DNA of 64,000 nt from Agapetus fuscipes (taxonomy: Eukaryota; Arthropoda; Insecta; Trichoptera; Glossosomatidae). Shown here in pieces: positions 56,001 through 64,000 of the stretch. The notes beneath the pieces are model-generated. The model did not search any database, was not told the origin of the DNA, and was given only the letters and a program-made list of their open reading frames with translations. The stretch lies in the NCBI GenBank assembly GCA_951799405.1, contig OX637353.1, positions 11,160,001-11,224,000 of the forward strand, read 5' to 3'. Position 1 is the stretch's first letter. The number at the start of each line of letters is the position of its first letter. The position numbers and the translations under genes are program-made.

Positions 56001-59000
56001 CATTTTAAAATAAATATATTCACTTGTTATATTGTTATTCTTATTGGCTGTCATAAAGAACCTTGCTCTGTGATTGGTCCGTTTGAATTCTCGTCACAGC
56101 GCTAGCTTTGTTATTGTTTCTGCCGCTGCCATGCTAGTTTTTTATGCAATGCCCAATGTTTTTATTTACATTCAAAGCTCATATCATGAATGTGTACCTA
56201 CTTACAAATTAAAATCTAAACCTCAAATGAACATACACCCTGCAACTTTTGCCGACCTTCCCTGGAACAGGGGTGACATTGGCAAAGTGAACCATTTTTT
56301 ACAGTATGGGTGGTCAGCCGCATACAACCTATAAAAAAAACACAAACGCAATAAAGCATACACATATAGAGTAATTTCTTGCAGCGTTATCCCCGAAGGG
56401 TTTCGCATGTGGCGAGTGGAACCTATTTATTTTTTTTGATACGTAAAGGGGCCGGCCTTACGCCAACCGCTTCATTTGAAGTGGGGGTTTCTCAGCTCCC
56501 GAGGGGCCAGTACTCATTTCTTGTGAAGGCTGAGTAAACCTTGCCGGTATTTTATTTTGGGGTTTGAAATAAACACCTAAACGGGAAATCATTTCTCGGT
56601 GGAATTCGAACCCGGGCTCATGGCATGGAATGCAAGCACTCTACCGACTGGGCAATCAATCGGACATGCAATATGCTTAGTTAGCAAATATAACATTACA
56701 GCCAACAATAATAATAATAATAACAGGCTGATTTATTTTAAATTACACATGATAAGAGAGCGCCGTTTTTGTGTGTGTCACACCTCAAGGGCCCTCTCCG
56801 ATCATGGACAAGTGGGTATAGAGTTGAGGGTTCACCATGATGGAGTGCTGGTTGAATCTCTTGATCATGCTGCGGTGCACGGAGGCAGGATGTGAGTGTG
56901 AGGGGGGCTGCGGGGGCTCCCCCTCCCCCAGGGGATCCCCCTCCCCCCAGCTGCCCATGTCCAGCAAGGGATCGCCCCCACTGCGCTGCATGGCGCGCCC
57001 CAGCTGCAGGTCATCCAGGCGACCACACTCTGTGAACAGATCCTTGCTGGACGATGCTATCCTGTCCCTGCAAATCACAAACCAACATTTCAATCATATT
57101 CAGGATGTCCGGTCGATAACTCAGTTCGTAGAGTGCTTGCATTCCATGCCGTAAGCTCGTGTTCAAATTCCGCCGAGGGTGTCAAAAATGATTTCCCATT
57201 TCCGTGTTAATTTCAAAGCCCAAAATAAAATACCGGCAAGGTTTACTTAGCCTTCACAAGAAATGAGTACCACCCCCGTCGGGAGCTGGGAAACCCCCAC
57301 TTCTTTGGATATAACTTTTTCATTTCTTATCTAATCTAAATCTAAGCTGCAAAGATATGTATCATTTGAGATTCATATTAAATGCATTCCCACAAGCAGA
57401 CAGGCATAATTTCACGCTCACACATGCGGCATGTGGACTAGAATATAAAAAACCCAATCTCAAATGAACATAAGCCCTGCAACTCTTGCTGACCTTCCCT
57501 GAAACAGGGGTGACATTGGCAAAGTGAACCATTTTTTACAGTATGGGTGGTCAACCTCATACCAGCCTATCAGTCACGGAATATCATATTGTTAAAATCA
57601 AAACTGCTCTAAAATGTAAGAAATAAAGTTTTAAAATCGTCATCAAATATAGTCTTCGCTGGGTCGAAAATTTATCTACTTTTATCAAAGGTTCAGCCCA
57701 CTATGAGTCTGAAACATTAACCACTGGGCTGCGACTGATCATTGTGTAAGTGTATATTATTTAAGCATAAAGAAGGGATGGGTTTATAGGGAAATCAAAG
57801 CGGTGATTAAATTTATGAATTTGAGTGAATTTCACAAAAAATTATGACGCATAGACATTCCTCACCTATGAAAATAATGTGACTGAAAAAATTTGGTCCA
57901 GAATTCAGCCTCGCTCATCTTGTTGGGCACATAATCAGTGTATTTCCTCTTGACAGCGGGATAAGTCTTGAACACCGCCTCTATGATGTCCTCGGTGAGG
58001 TTGTAGCGCAGGCCGTTGCAGCCGTCCGTCTGTGGCTGCACGTCGGCCAGGAAGGCCCCAGAGACCCCTGCAATTAGCACCACACTCACAATCACCACAC
58101 ACATGTGCTGTACAAGTACAATGGGCTGAATACTCGAAATTTGGGGAATAATTAATGCGGTCTCACCTGACCGACATATCACCTGACAGTACAGTCATGA
58201 TTTCAATAAAATATTATGTAGGTAGATGGAAAAGACACTAAAGTGCACCGTCCTGCATTGAGCATTACTGCCAACTGTATGGGCTCATAGTGCTGGGAAC
58301 TAGACTGAAACTGTAACTATGTCGCCATTCCGCTAGGGGTGGCCATAGCCTCTGCAGATTTGCCTCCATTTTTTCTATCCTTGCATGCCTCTTGCAGTTT
58401 ATTCATATCCATCACCTTTTTCATACATTTCCTTCTTATACATTCGCTATACCAATCGGATCCAGGCATACTTTTCTCGGTCTTGCTTTCCCTCTTTTCC
58501 TTTTACACATTTCCTCTGTATATACACTTTGTAAGTCTTTCATCATCCATTCTTTCTACATCAGACTTAGTTTGCATACATTTACAGGTTAGGTTTGGGA
58601 GCCCCTTGAGCTGAGTACGCGAGCCTAACTCCTTCAGGAATCATAATCTGTCAAAGCGTGGGCTCAACGGACGACCAAAATGTCGTATTTCCCCAAGTTT
58701 TTTATTTCCACCGTGCTTACCTCACTAATTTCAAAATTCCTTATATAATCTATAATCTAAGTTGCAAAGATACATAACATTTAAGGCTCATATTTAATGC
58801 ATGCCCACAAGCAGACACATAATAATAATTAAGATGATTTATTTGGTGAGCGCTGTTTTTGTGTGTATCACACCTCAAGAGCCCTCTGCGAGCTTGGTCG
58901 TCGCTGTAGAAAGCGCCAATTCTCAAGCAAGACCCAGTTGCTGTAAGGCTGGTAAAATCTTTGGTAAAGGTATTTGAATTTTTCACCAAGCAAAGAGCAT

Positions 59001-61075
59001 ATTTGAAGATATAAATGGTATTTTTTTGTGCTCCGCCGGGATTTGAACCAACAACCTTCCATTTACGAGTCCGAAGTGTTAACCACTATACTACGGACTG
59101 GTCCAAAACATGCAGAACGGATACATTTTTTATTTTGTTTGGGTGACCTCACATGGCCGAGGGATATTTTGAATGTTGGGAGTCCATATTGTGATTGTAG
59201 AATATTCTATTTACCGATTTCCTGCTTTTCTGTTTGACTTTCAGTATACTGCTTGATGGTAGCGGTGTTCCAGTATTCTTCGCTGGTCAGCACTTTAGTT
59301 ATAACCAGGTCTTCATACATGTGCTTCAGTATTGGATGGACCGACAGTAATCTGGAAGAGGAAGACAGATAAATAATCAACTAACAAATGATTAACCTCA
59401 TCAATCAGGACCGTCCTGCGTTTTTTTTTAAGAAATCCAGTGCGGAAGACTCCCTAGATTTCAGAGACTCTAGGGGACTATGACATTTGTCAAGCGCCGT
59501 AGAGGTGTTGTTTTACAAGCTTGGTCATCGCTACAAAGCGCCAATTCTCAAGCAAGTCCCACTTGCTGTAAGGCTAGATGGCCCTATAGTGATCGGTCTT
59601 TGGTAAAGGTTTATGAATTTTTTACCCAGCGAAGAGCATATTTGAAAAAAAAATGTTTTTTTTTGTGCTCCGCCGGGATTCGAGCCCACAACTTTCCATT
59701 TACGAGTCAGAAGTGTTAACCACTAGACTACCGATAATTAGGGTGCCACCACTTGACCACAGGGTGGACTCGACAGGGTTATGATGCCTCGCTCACCTAG
59801 ACTTCTCCTCCAGCTCCTTATTGACCTGGCGGCGGAACTGAGGCAGCAGGTTCTGCAGCATCTCCTTGACCTGGTCGCGGTCTTGGGCCTGCGCCACGGC
59901 TCCTGCAGGGTTGGTGAAGTGGAAGGTGGAGCAGCCGCCATCGTGCAGCACTACCTGCAGCTGCACCTTGGCCTTGCCGACCGGGGAGATCTTCTGGGCT
60001 GAATACACATCCTCCGTTATTAACAAATCTTTCAGTAATGAGACTAAGTGAAAGAGTAAATGTATAAATAGAAGGTATTAGTTTTGTCTACCTGAAGATA
60101 GTCTAAGGATTGAAATCGTTTGTAAGTAATAATCAATATACAAAGAAAGTGGAAATAAAACAGTGTTTAGCCGCTATGATTAATTATGCGAACGAGCGTG
60201 ATTATGCTCGTGCGCGTAATAACCAAAAGTGCCACAAGCGCTAAAGTGCTTGCAAAATCAGTTTACGTTTGGCGGGCAGCGCCATGGGGAAGGTCGTTCG
60301 CACGCATCGGGAATTTTTAATCTTTCTACGTAACAACATAAAGTTCAAATTATAATATTATTAGTAATTACAATAAAAAAAGAATTTGGGGTAGAGAATT
60401 TTTTTAACCTTAAAATGTCCAAATACGAAAATAATTGTGAAGAAAGTGACAGTGGGAGTGACATTGTGGTGTAGCCCGGGCGTATGTAGTTTACAGCGCC
60501 GCATAGTGTGCAGCACGAAGGACTACAGCGCTGTGAAGAGGAGCAACTTGATTTGTACCTGCTATAAGAAGCGGCTTTATGGAGTCTGTGCGAACAAGCA
60601 CACATGCTAACTTTTTTACTTTTAGATTCTAGTTTTTTCTATAATTTTTGTCCACAATATATATTTCCATAATTTTCTATGTATTTTATTACCCTTGTAC
60701 AGGTTTTGATAAAGGAAACACCGAAAACATTATAAGAATTGGGCAATTTTTGGAAGAGATACAGTTTTTTTAAAAGCCGAGATAAATGTCATCAAAAACA
60801 AAGATTTCATAGGCAATTTTAAGTATGTTAAGTAAAAAACAAAGGCGCTAAAACAGTTACATAAAGAATAATGTTGTTTTTCTTTATAGTCATTTATAAA
60901 ATAAAGCTAGCATTGTGTTACTTTTGATGTCGGCGTATTTGTGAGAGACGGCCACGGTGTCCCGGTGCTCCAGCATCCAGGCCAGCCGCTGGTTCATGAC
61001 GTACAGCGTGCCGTCCCCCTTCTTGTACTTGACGTGCGCCACGCTGTGCAGCACATCCTCGGACGACGTGCTCAT
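53090..61075 (-). CDS. GTF2H1: TFIIH subunit p62 (GTF2H1/Tfb1), nine exons
   Basis: Exons are 61075-60922, 59998-59797, 59351-59215, 58067-57866, 57067-56836, 55996-55811, 55126-54898, 54238-54048 and 53212-53090. They total 1656 bases and 551 residues, against about 548 in mammals. All borders are GT/AG and phases join. The N-terminal PH-like domain is split ([44 protein letters not shown]). BSD domains follow, with [20 protein letters not shown] and [18 protein letters not shown]. The C-terminal helices ([20 protein letters not shown]) bind the rest of core TFIIH. The protein works in RNA polymerase II initiation and nucleotide-excision repair. Exon 7 has a GC-rich Ala/Gly/Pro insert. The last intron is a 96-bp tandem array derived from exon 9. 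Confidence 0.96.
53151..53966 (-). repeat. 96-bp minisatellite made of GTF2H1 exon 9 and its acceptor
   Basis: Unit starts (AGCTGGGACAGG on the plus strand) occur at 53151, 53247, 53343, 53439, 53535, 53631, 53727, 53823 and 53919, an exact period of 96. Each unit holds about 64 bases of exon 9 ([20 protein letters not shown]) and 32 bases of intron ending in TGTGTTGTGCAG or TTTTGCAG. The first unit overlaps the functional exon, and the two units nearest to it share the TTTTGCAG acceptor. The last unit is partial. Because 96 is divisible by 3, all copies stay open in the exon 9 frame. Confidence 0.97.
54512..54762 (+). mobile_element. RTE 3'-tail copy
   Basis: Antisense in GTF2H1 intron 7. 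Starts TTTCCTTGGCTTATTTATAGG and ends CTTCGATTATAGATTATAG. Confidence 0.85.
55351..55665. mobile_element. Hairpin-repeat element B copy in GTF2H1 intron 6
   Basis: About 310 bases colinear with 62130-62410: TGTAGCCGTGGTCTG, CAGTTTCGCCCA, CGCCAGCCTTTG.GTTAGT, CCGCCATTGC, CTGGCGCAGG.GTGC. A minus-strand hairpin (stem GCCCA/TGGGC, GAAAC) lies at 55394-55425. Confidence 0.75.
56158..56332 (-). mobile_element. RTE tail copy
   Basis: Reverse-oriented, in GTF2H1 intron 5. The hairpin variant CCCTGTTCCAGGG is retained. Confidence 0.82.
56357..56663 (-). mobile_element. SINE family II, full length
   Basis: Reverse-oriented with the B box as GGAATTCGAACCC and the body complete. It is sense relative to GTF2H1. 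Confidence 0.9.
56751..56805 (-). mobile_element. SINE family I, 3'-end fragment
   Basis: AGCGCCGTTTTTGTGTGTGTC and CACCTCAAGGGCCCTCT match the family end. It starts about 30 bases past the exon 5 donor of GTF2H1 (ATG|GTGAAC at 56836/56835). Confidence 0.75.
57111..57303 (+). mobile_element. SINE family II, 3'-truncated
   Basis: Head TAACTCAGTTCGTAG and body to GGGAAACCCCCACTTC, followed directly by an RTE tail in the other orientation. In GTF2H1 intron 4. Confidence 0.85.
57318..57590 (-). mobile_element. RTE 3'-tail copy
   Basis: Reverse-oriented, ends at CAGTCACGGAATA, a variant of the TTCCTTGACTTATAGG boundary. Confidence 0.85.
57654..57735 (-). mobile_element. SINE family I, degenerate fragment
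   Basis: Pieces of the tRNA-like head (GTCTGAAACATTAACCACTGG) and of CTTCGCTGGGTCGAAAA remain in rearranged order. Confidence 0.45.
58300..58595 (-). pseudogene. Diverged RTE ORF C-terminus
   Basis: Minus-strand frames read [15 protein letters not shown], a GK.RPRKV-like segment, and [20 protein letters not shown]. They are colinear with [23 protein letters not shown] and [19 protein letters not shown] of the intact RTE. An older family member in GTF2H1 intron 3. Confidence 0.75.
58746..58820 (-). mobile_element. RTE tail fragment
   Basis: TATAATCTAAGTTGCAAAGA to the GCCCACAAGCAGACACA point, where a SINE follows. Confidence 0.75.
58835..59104 (-). mobile_element. SINE family I, full length
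   Basis: Reverse-oriented. Head with the B box as GGGATTTGAACC and end with GGTGAGCGCTGTTTTTGTG. In GTF2H1 intron 3. Confidence 0.9.
59421..59735 (-). mobile_element. SINE family I, full length
   Basis: Reverse-oriented with the B box as GGGATTCGAGCCC, and the AGAGACTCTAGGGGACTATG end plus poly(A). In GTF2H1 intron 2. Confidence 0.9.
60002..60921. other. GTF2H1 intron 1
   Basis: A weak hairpin of the CTGAAGA-T-stem-GAAA type lies at 60092-60115, followed by an AATAAAACAGTG sequence like the one after the hairpin at 23147. The rest holds nothing recognised; an 86-codon minus ORF at 60345-60605 has no support. Confidence 0.45.
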
Positions 61076-61147
61076 CCTGACTCACAGCTGGCACAACTCT
61101 CTCAGGGAGGCAGCTTCCATAAACCTTCAACAATCATCACAACTAAA

Positions 61148-61561
61148 TAGGGTAAGTGCAGTGGTGGGGAAAACGGTTTAAAATACTATGGTTGTGTAGA
61201 GTACATTTCAAGGATCACAAGCATATATTTTTTAAGTAGTAAAAATAAAGGTATCATTGATAATTTAAAAAAATAAAATGCCAAGAATTTGAGTCCCCCC
61301 AAAACGCAGCGCGGCCGGCTTGCCATGCTGTGACGTCAAAATGACATAGAAGGATACGACGACTACCTGGGCCCAACGGTACACTACGAAGATCCATCAA
61401 CGTCACATCCGCCTAAATAAGAAATGGCCTGTTTTACCGGAAATCAAATATGCGCGAATTTTAAAGAGCTTTAATTTAAAAACTAAGCTAGATATTATTT
61501 TGACGCATTTTTAAAAATGTAGTTATCATTTTATGAAATAAAAAAAAATAAAAAATCCCTA
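61148..61561 (+). mobile_element. MITE family A copy at the GTF2H1 5' end
   Basis: Begins TAGGGTAAGTGCAGTGGTGG and ends AATCCCTA, flanked by TA. Its near edge is 73 bases upstream of the GTF2H1 start codon, so it lies in the 5' UTR or core promoter. Confidence 0.85.
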
Positions 61562-61649
61562 TTATCAACACATATAGCTCACTTTCTATTATCCAGATAA
61601 ACATCACTCAATTTCTACATACCACTCTATTTTTCTATACGTTGAAATA

Positions 61650-62050
61650 TGGACTATTAAAGCAGCAAAAAGGAGAAAATTGAGGATTTCAAAATGTGGC
61701 GCTGGAGGCGCATACTTCAAATCCCGTGGATGGCTAGACGTACTAACAAGTCTATTCGTCAAGAGCTACGTTTTCATGGCTTGACTCTGGCCAGAGTATG
61801 AGAATGCCGCATTCTTCAGTTCTTTGAACGTGTTGTTTGTGGTAACGAGGATAGCCTGGAACGACTGTGTATGATTGGTAATTTGGAGGGAAAGCAAGGA
61901 AGAGAAAGATCCCCCACATCTACAGATAGGTCACTGGTATGGTCAAGGCGATAAGGCATCGGAGCTTTAATTTTTGTTATTGAGACATTCGCAAGTTTGA
62001 GCCCCACCTGCGTTGTGTCCTATCGAGAAATCTTTGACCCTGGTTCAACA
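61650..62050 (+). pseudogene. C-terminus of another LINE ORF (RTE-like)
   Basis: Reads EDFKMWRWRRILQIPWMARR, ECRILQFFERVVCGNEDSLE and NLEGKQGRERSP. This matches the common EMWCWRRMLRI / ILQYFGHV / GKVEGKRGRGR pattern after the RT domain of insect LINEs. At least one stop is present. It is a different family from the intact RTE. Confidence 0.75.
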
Positions 62051-62116
62051 GATGTCAGTAGGTAATTGTTGGTAATTTAAAATTCAAAAAAACATTAAAA
62101 TAGTAACACAACAATC

Positions 62117-62520
62117 ACTTTATTCCGGCTATGTAGCCGTGGTCTGTTTGATTCCTTCCGGACAGTTTCGCCCATTTTCTGATGGGCATTATCAGCGGTT
62201 GGCTAGTCGCTGTGATCTTCTTACAGGATCTGCTGTACTAGAAACAACGCCAGCCTTTGGATTAGTATTGTCGCTTTTACTGTGAGAAGTCAAGCCGCCA
62301 TTGCCCGGCAAGCAAGATGACTTAATTGCAACATGATTGGCTCGCAATGTCGTCACCGAGTCACAAGGACTACTATTGGTATGTACTGGCGCAGGCGTGC
62401 TAAGTTCATTCCGAAGCGACAGCGACTAGCCAACCGCTGATAATGCCCATTGCAATGCAATGGGCGAAACTGTCCGGAAAGAATCAACCAGACCACGGCT
62501 ATATAGCCCGAATAAAGTGA
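62117..62520. mobile_element. Inverted-repeat element B with terminal hairpins
   Basis: About 100-base ends are reverse complements: TCACTTTATTCCGGCTATGT and CAGTTTCGCCCA on the left, TGGGCGAAACTG and CCCGAATAAAGTGA on the right. Each end holds a hairpin of the CTGATAA-T-stem-GAAAC type (62166-62195 minus, 62437-62469 plus). Non-coding; the centre matches 55351-55665. Confidence 0.85.
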
Positions 62521-63640
62521 TTGTTGTGGCAACAAGAACCGGCTGTGAAAGCTTCAATGTACAATTAAAATAGTGAATCATTAATTGATAGGCAGTGCAG
62601 TTAACAGAGAGCTGGAGAAGAGTAGTTGCTTTCACATGGGTCACAACAATTAGCAATGGGGAATAGGATGAAGGAGAAGACCGTCATGGTTAGTATTGTT
62701 ACAATTTATAATGTCAGCAATAATTTCAAGGTTTTTTAACATTTCGTTTTACTTTTTAAAAATGAATCGGACGTCCCTCATCTGGACGGCTAGCAAGAAA
62801 AAATGGATTCTGTCAAAATTGTGACAATAATAATGTTTCTCCTGTATGGAAAAAAGGATGTTAAAACAGGAAAAGAAGATTTGCTGATGGATACTCAAAG
62901 TTTTGTGTTATCAATATCGCCTGGCCATCATGACGAACAAAATCATCACGTAGAACGCGGTAATAGGAAGGATAAAATGGCAATGGCAATCAAAATGGGA
63001 AATAAATCTGAAATAATTTACGCAAATATCACTAATTTCAAAAAACTAACAGCTCTTGCGTACTTCATTTACTCTATATTACAATTTAAGAGAATAATAC
63101 AGTACTGAAACAAGGACTTACCGCAATAATAAGAGTATTTGTTCAGGAAAGCAGAAAGCCGCCGTCATTTATGACAGCCACAGAGTATATAGGTACTTAG
63201 AGAAGCTACTCTATGGCTTAGGGGTAGGTACGTACTTCGAAACCCCCCTTCCTCGCCTTCTTACTTCCCTTCCATACATTCTGCGTATTGGACTATGATC
63301 TTGTATGCATGTGTGTATTATACACGCGGCACGCGGGTACACTCACACCACTATAATCATATATTATTATCTGCCATGATATTATTTATTAATATTATTA
63401 TTATTGCTTTAAGGCTATCAAAATAAAACACTTTTATTTTGCACAATATTTATTTATTCTAGAAAGATTAGTCATACAATCACAAAAATACACACTGTGT
63501 AAAGAAAAAAATAAATAAAAAAACCTCAATGTAATAAACACAAATGATATGGCAAAAATAAATTTAGTAGGTAAACAATCAAATAGGCACCTGTCTATAT
63601 TGTCAAGGACACTGGGATTCTGTACTATTTCTTGCAAAAG
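62521..63640. other. Non-coding, nothing firmly recognised
   Basis: A 101-codon plus ORF at 62803-63108 has no recognisable domain and no splice context. The sequence is otherwise AT-rich. Confidence 0.35.
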
Positions 63641-63699
63641 TTTTGGATCCCTGATGATTGTCCCCTGATGATGGCCTGAGGACCGGAAATATTTATAAT

Positions 63700-64000
63700 A
63701 TGAAATCTATACACTTTAATTTCACTTTCTTCGGCTCATCAGCCGACAGCCTTCAAGGCTCAGGGACACCTGCACCACTCTGCGTTGTGCTGCTTCCCTC
63801 CATGGTCGCCTCACTCCCAAAACTTCGGCGTTGGCTTCGACGTTCTCTGCCCACCGCATCCTTGGACGTCCAAGTGATTAACACCTGAGGGGGCACCATC
63901 CAAGACAGTTCTGATGATCCTGGAGTCTTCTGCACATGCTACGTGTCCGGCCACTGGAGTCTTCTTGATTTCATTACTCTCTGCACTCTTCAATAATAGT
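63700..64000 (-). pseudogene. LINE ORF C-terminus running off the window
   Basis: Minus-strand frames read RVMKSRRLQWP, AEDSRIIRTVLDGAPSG and SKDAVGRERRSQRRSFGSEA. They resemble the RLRWAGHVARM / RPRGRPRMRW.DNVE segment of RTE-type LINEs, with frameshifts. It continues beyond base 64000. Confidence 0.65.

Noticed and set aside
56785..56835. Extension of GTF2H1 exon 5 past HSIM into [15 protein letters not shown]
   Set aside because: Conservation stops at KRFNQHSIM followed by a GTGAAC donor that joins in phase to the next exon (VLKAGD). The extension runs into a SINE fragment.
62803..63108. 101-codon plus-strand ORF
   Set aside because: AT-rich, no domain, no splice or promoter context.

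Overview
This window is animal nuclear DNA. It has AT-rich introns with GT/AG splice sites and GC-richer exons, and it is dominated by transposable elements. The gene families and the mix of RTE, CR1-like and DIRS retroelements, tRNA-derived SINEs, Tigger, Harbinger and hAT elements fit an invertebrate, most likely an arthropod. That placement is an inference and I cannot name the species.

Four conserved single-copy genes can be assembled exon by exon with intact reading frames. Calumenin (CALU, an ER EF-hand protein) lies on the minus strand at 22496-31637 in six exons. Ribosomal protein L27A lies on the plus strand at 34109-42672 in five exons. SF3A2 (U2 snRNP splicing factor 3A subunit 2) lies on the minus strand at 45378-47011 in three exons. 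GTF2H1/p62 (core TFIIH subunit) lies on the minus strand at 53090-61075 in nine exons. All four are housekeeping genes: ER calcium binding, translation, splicing, and transcription/repair. I see no sign that they form one pathway. CALU and RpL27A are divergent, RpL27A and SF3A2 are convergent. A fifth, unidentified minus-strand gene is represented by exons at 11507-11567, 9694-9879 and 9170-9262, and perhaps by an acidic terminal exon at 4974-5384 that carries an internal stop.

The rest is mostly mobile DNA. 0.8-3.2 kb is a nest of old RTE 3' tails. 6.2-8.8 kb is a head-to-tail run of RTE fragments interrupted by a SINE whose head is a full 5S rRNA. 13.0-18.2 kb is a nearly complete DIRS-type tyrosine-recombinase retrotransposon with inverted terminal repeats and an internal complementary region. 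23.6-27.0 kb is an RTE element with an intact 1001-codon ORF in a CALU intron. The third RpL27A intron (6.7 kb) contains a Russian-doll nest: a SINE split by a Tigger-like element, itself split by a Harbinger element, which holds further insertions. 49.3-49.9 kb is a non-autonomous hAT element with a perfect 8-bp target duplication.

The most unusual structures are these. First, an exact 96-bp-period array at the 3' end of GTF2H1 that repeats part of the last exon plus its splice acceptor, in frame. Second, the chimeric 5S-tRNA SINE. Third, a hairpin family at nine places of the form CTGANGA, one extra base, covarying stem, GAAA, which resembles a hammerhead-ribozyme core. Fourth, two long near-perfect hairpins at about 6.0 and 9.0 kb.
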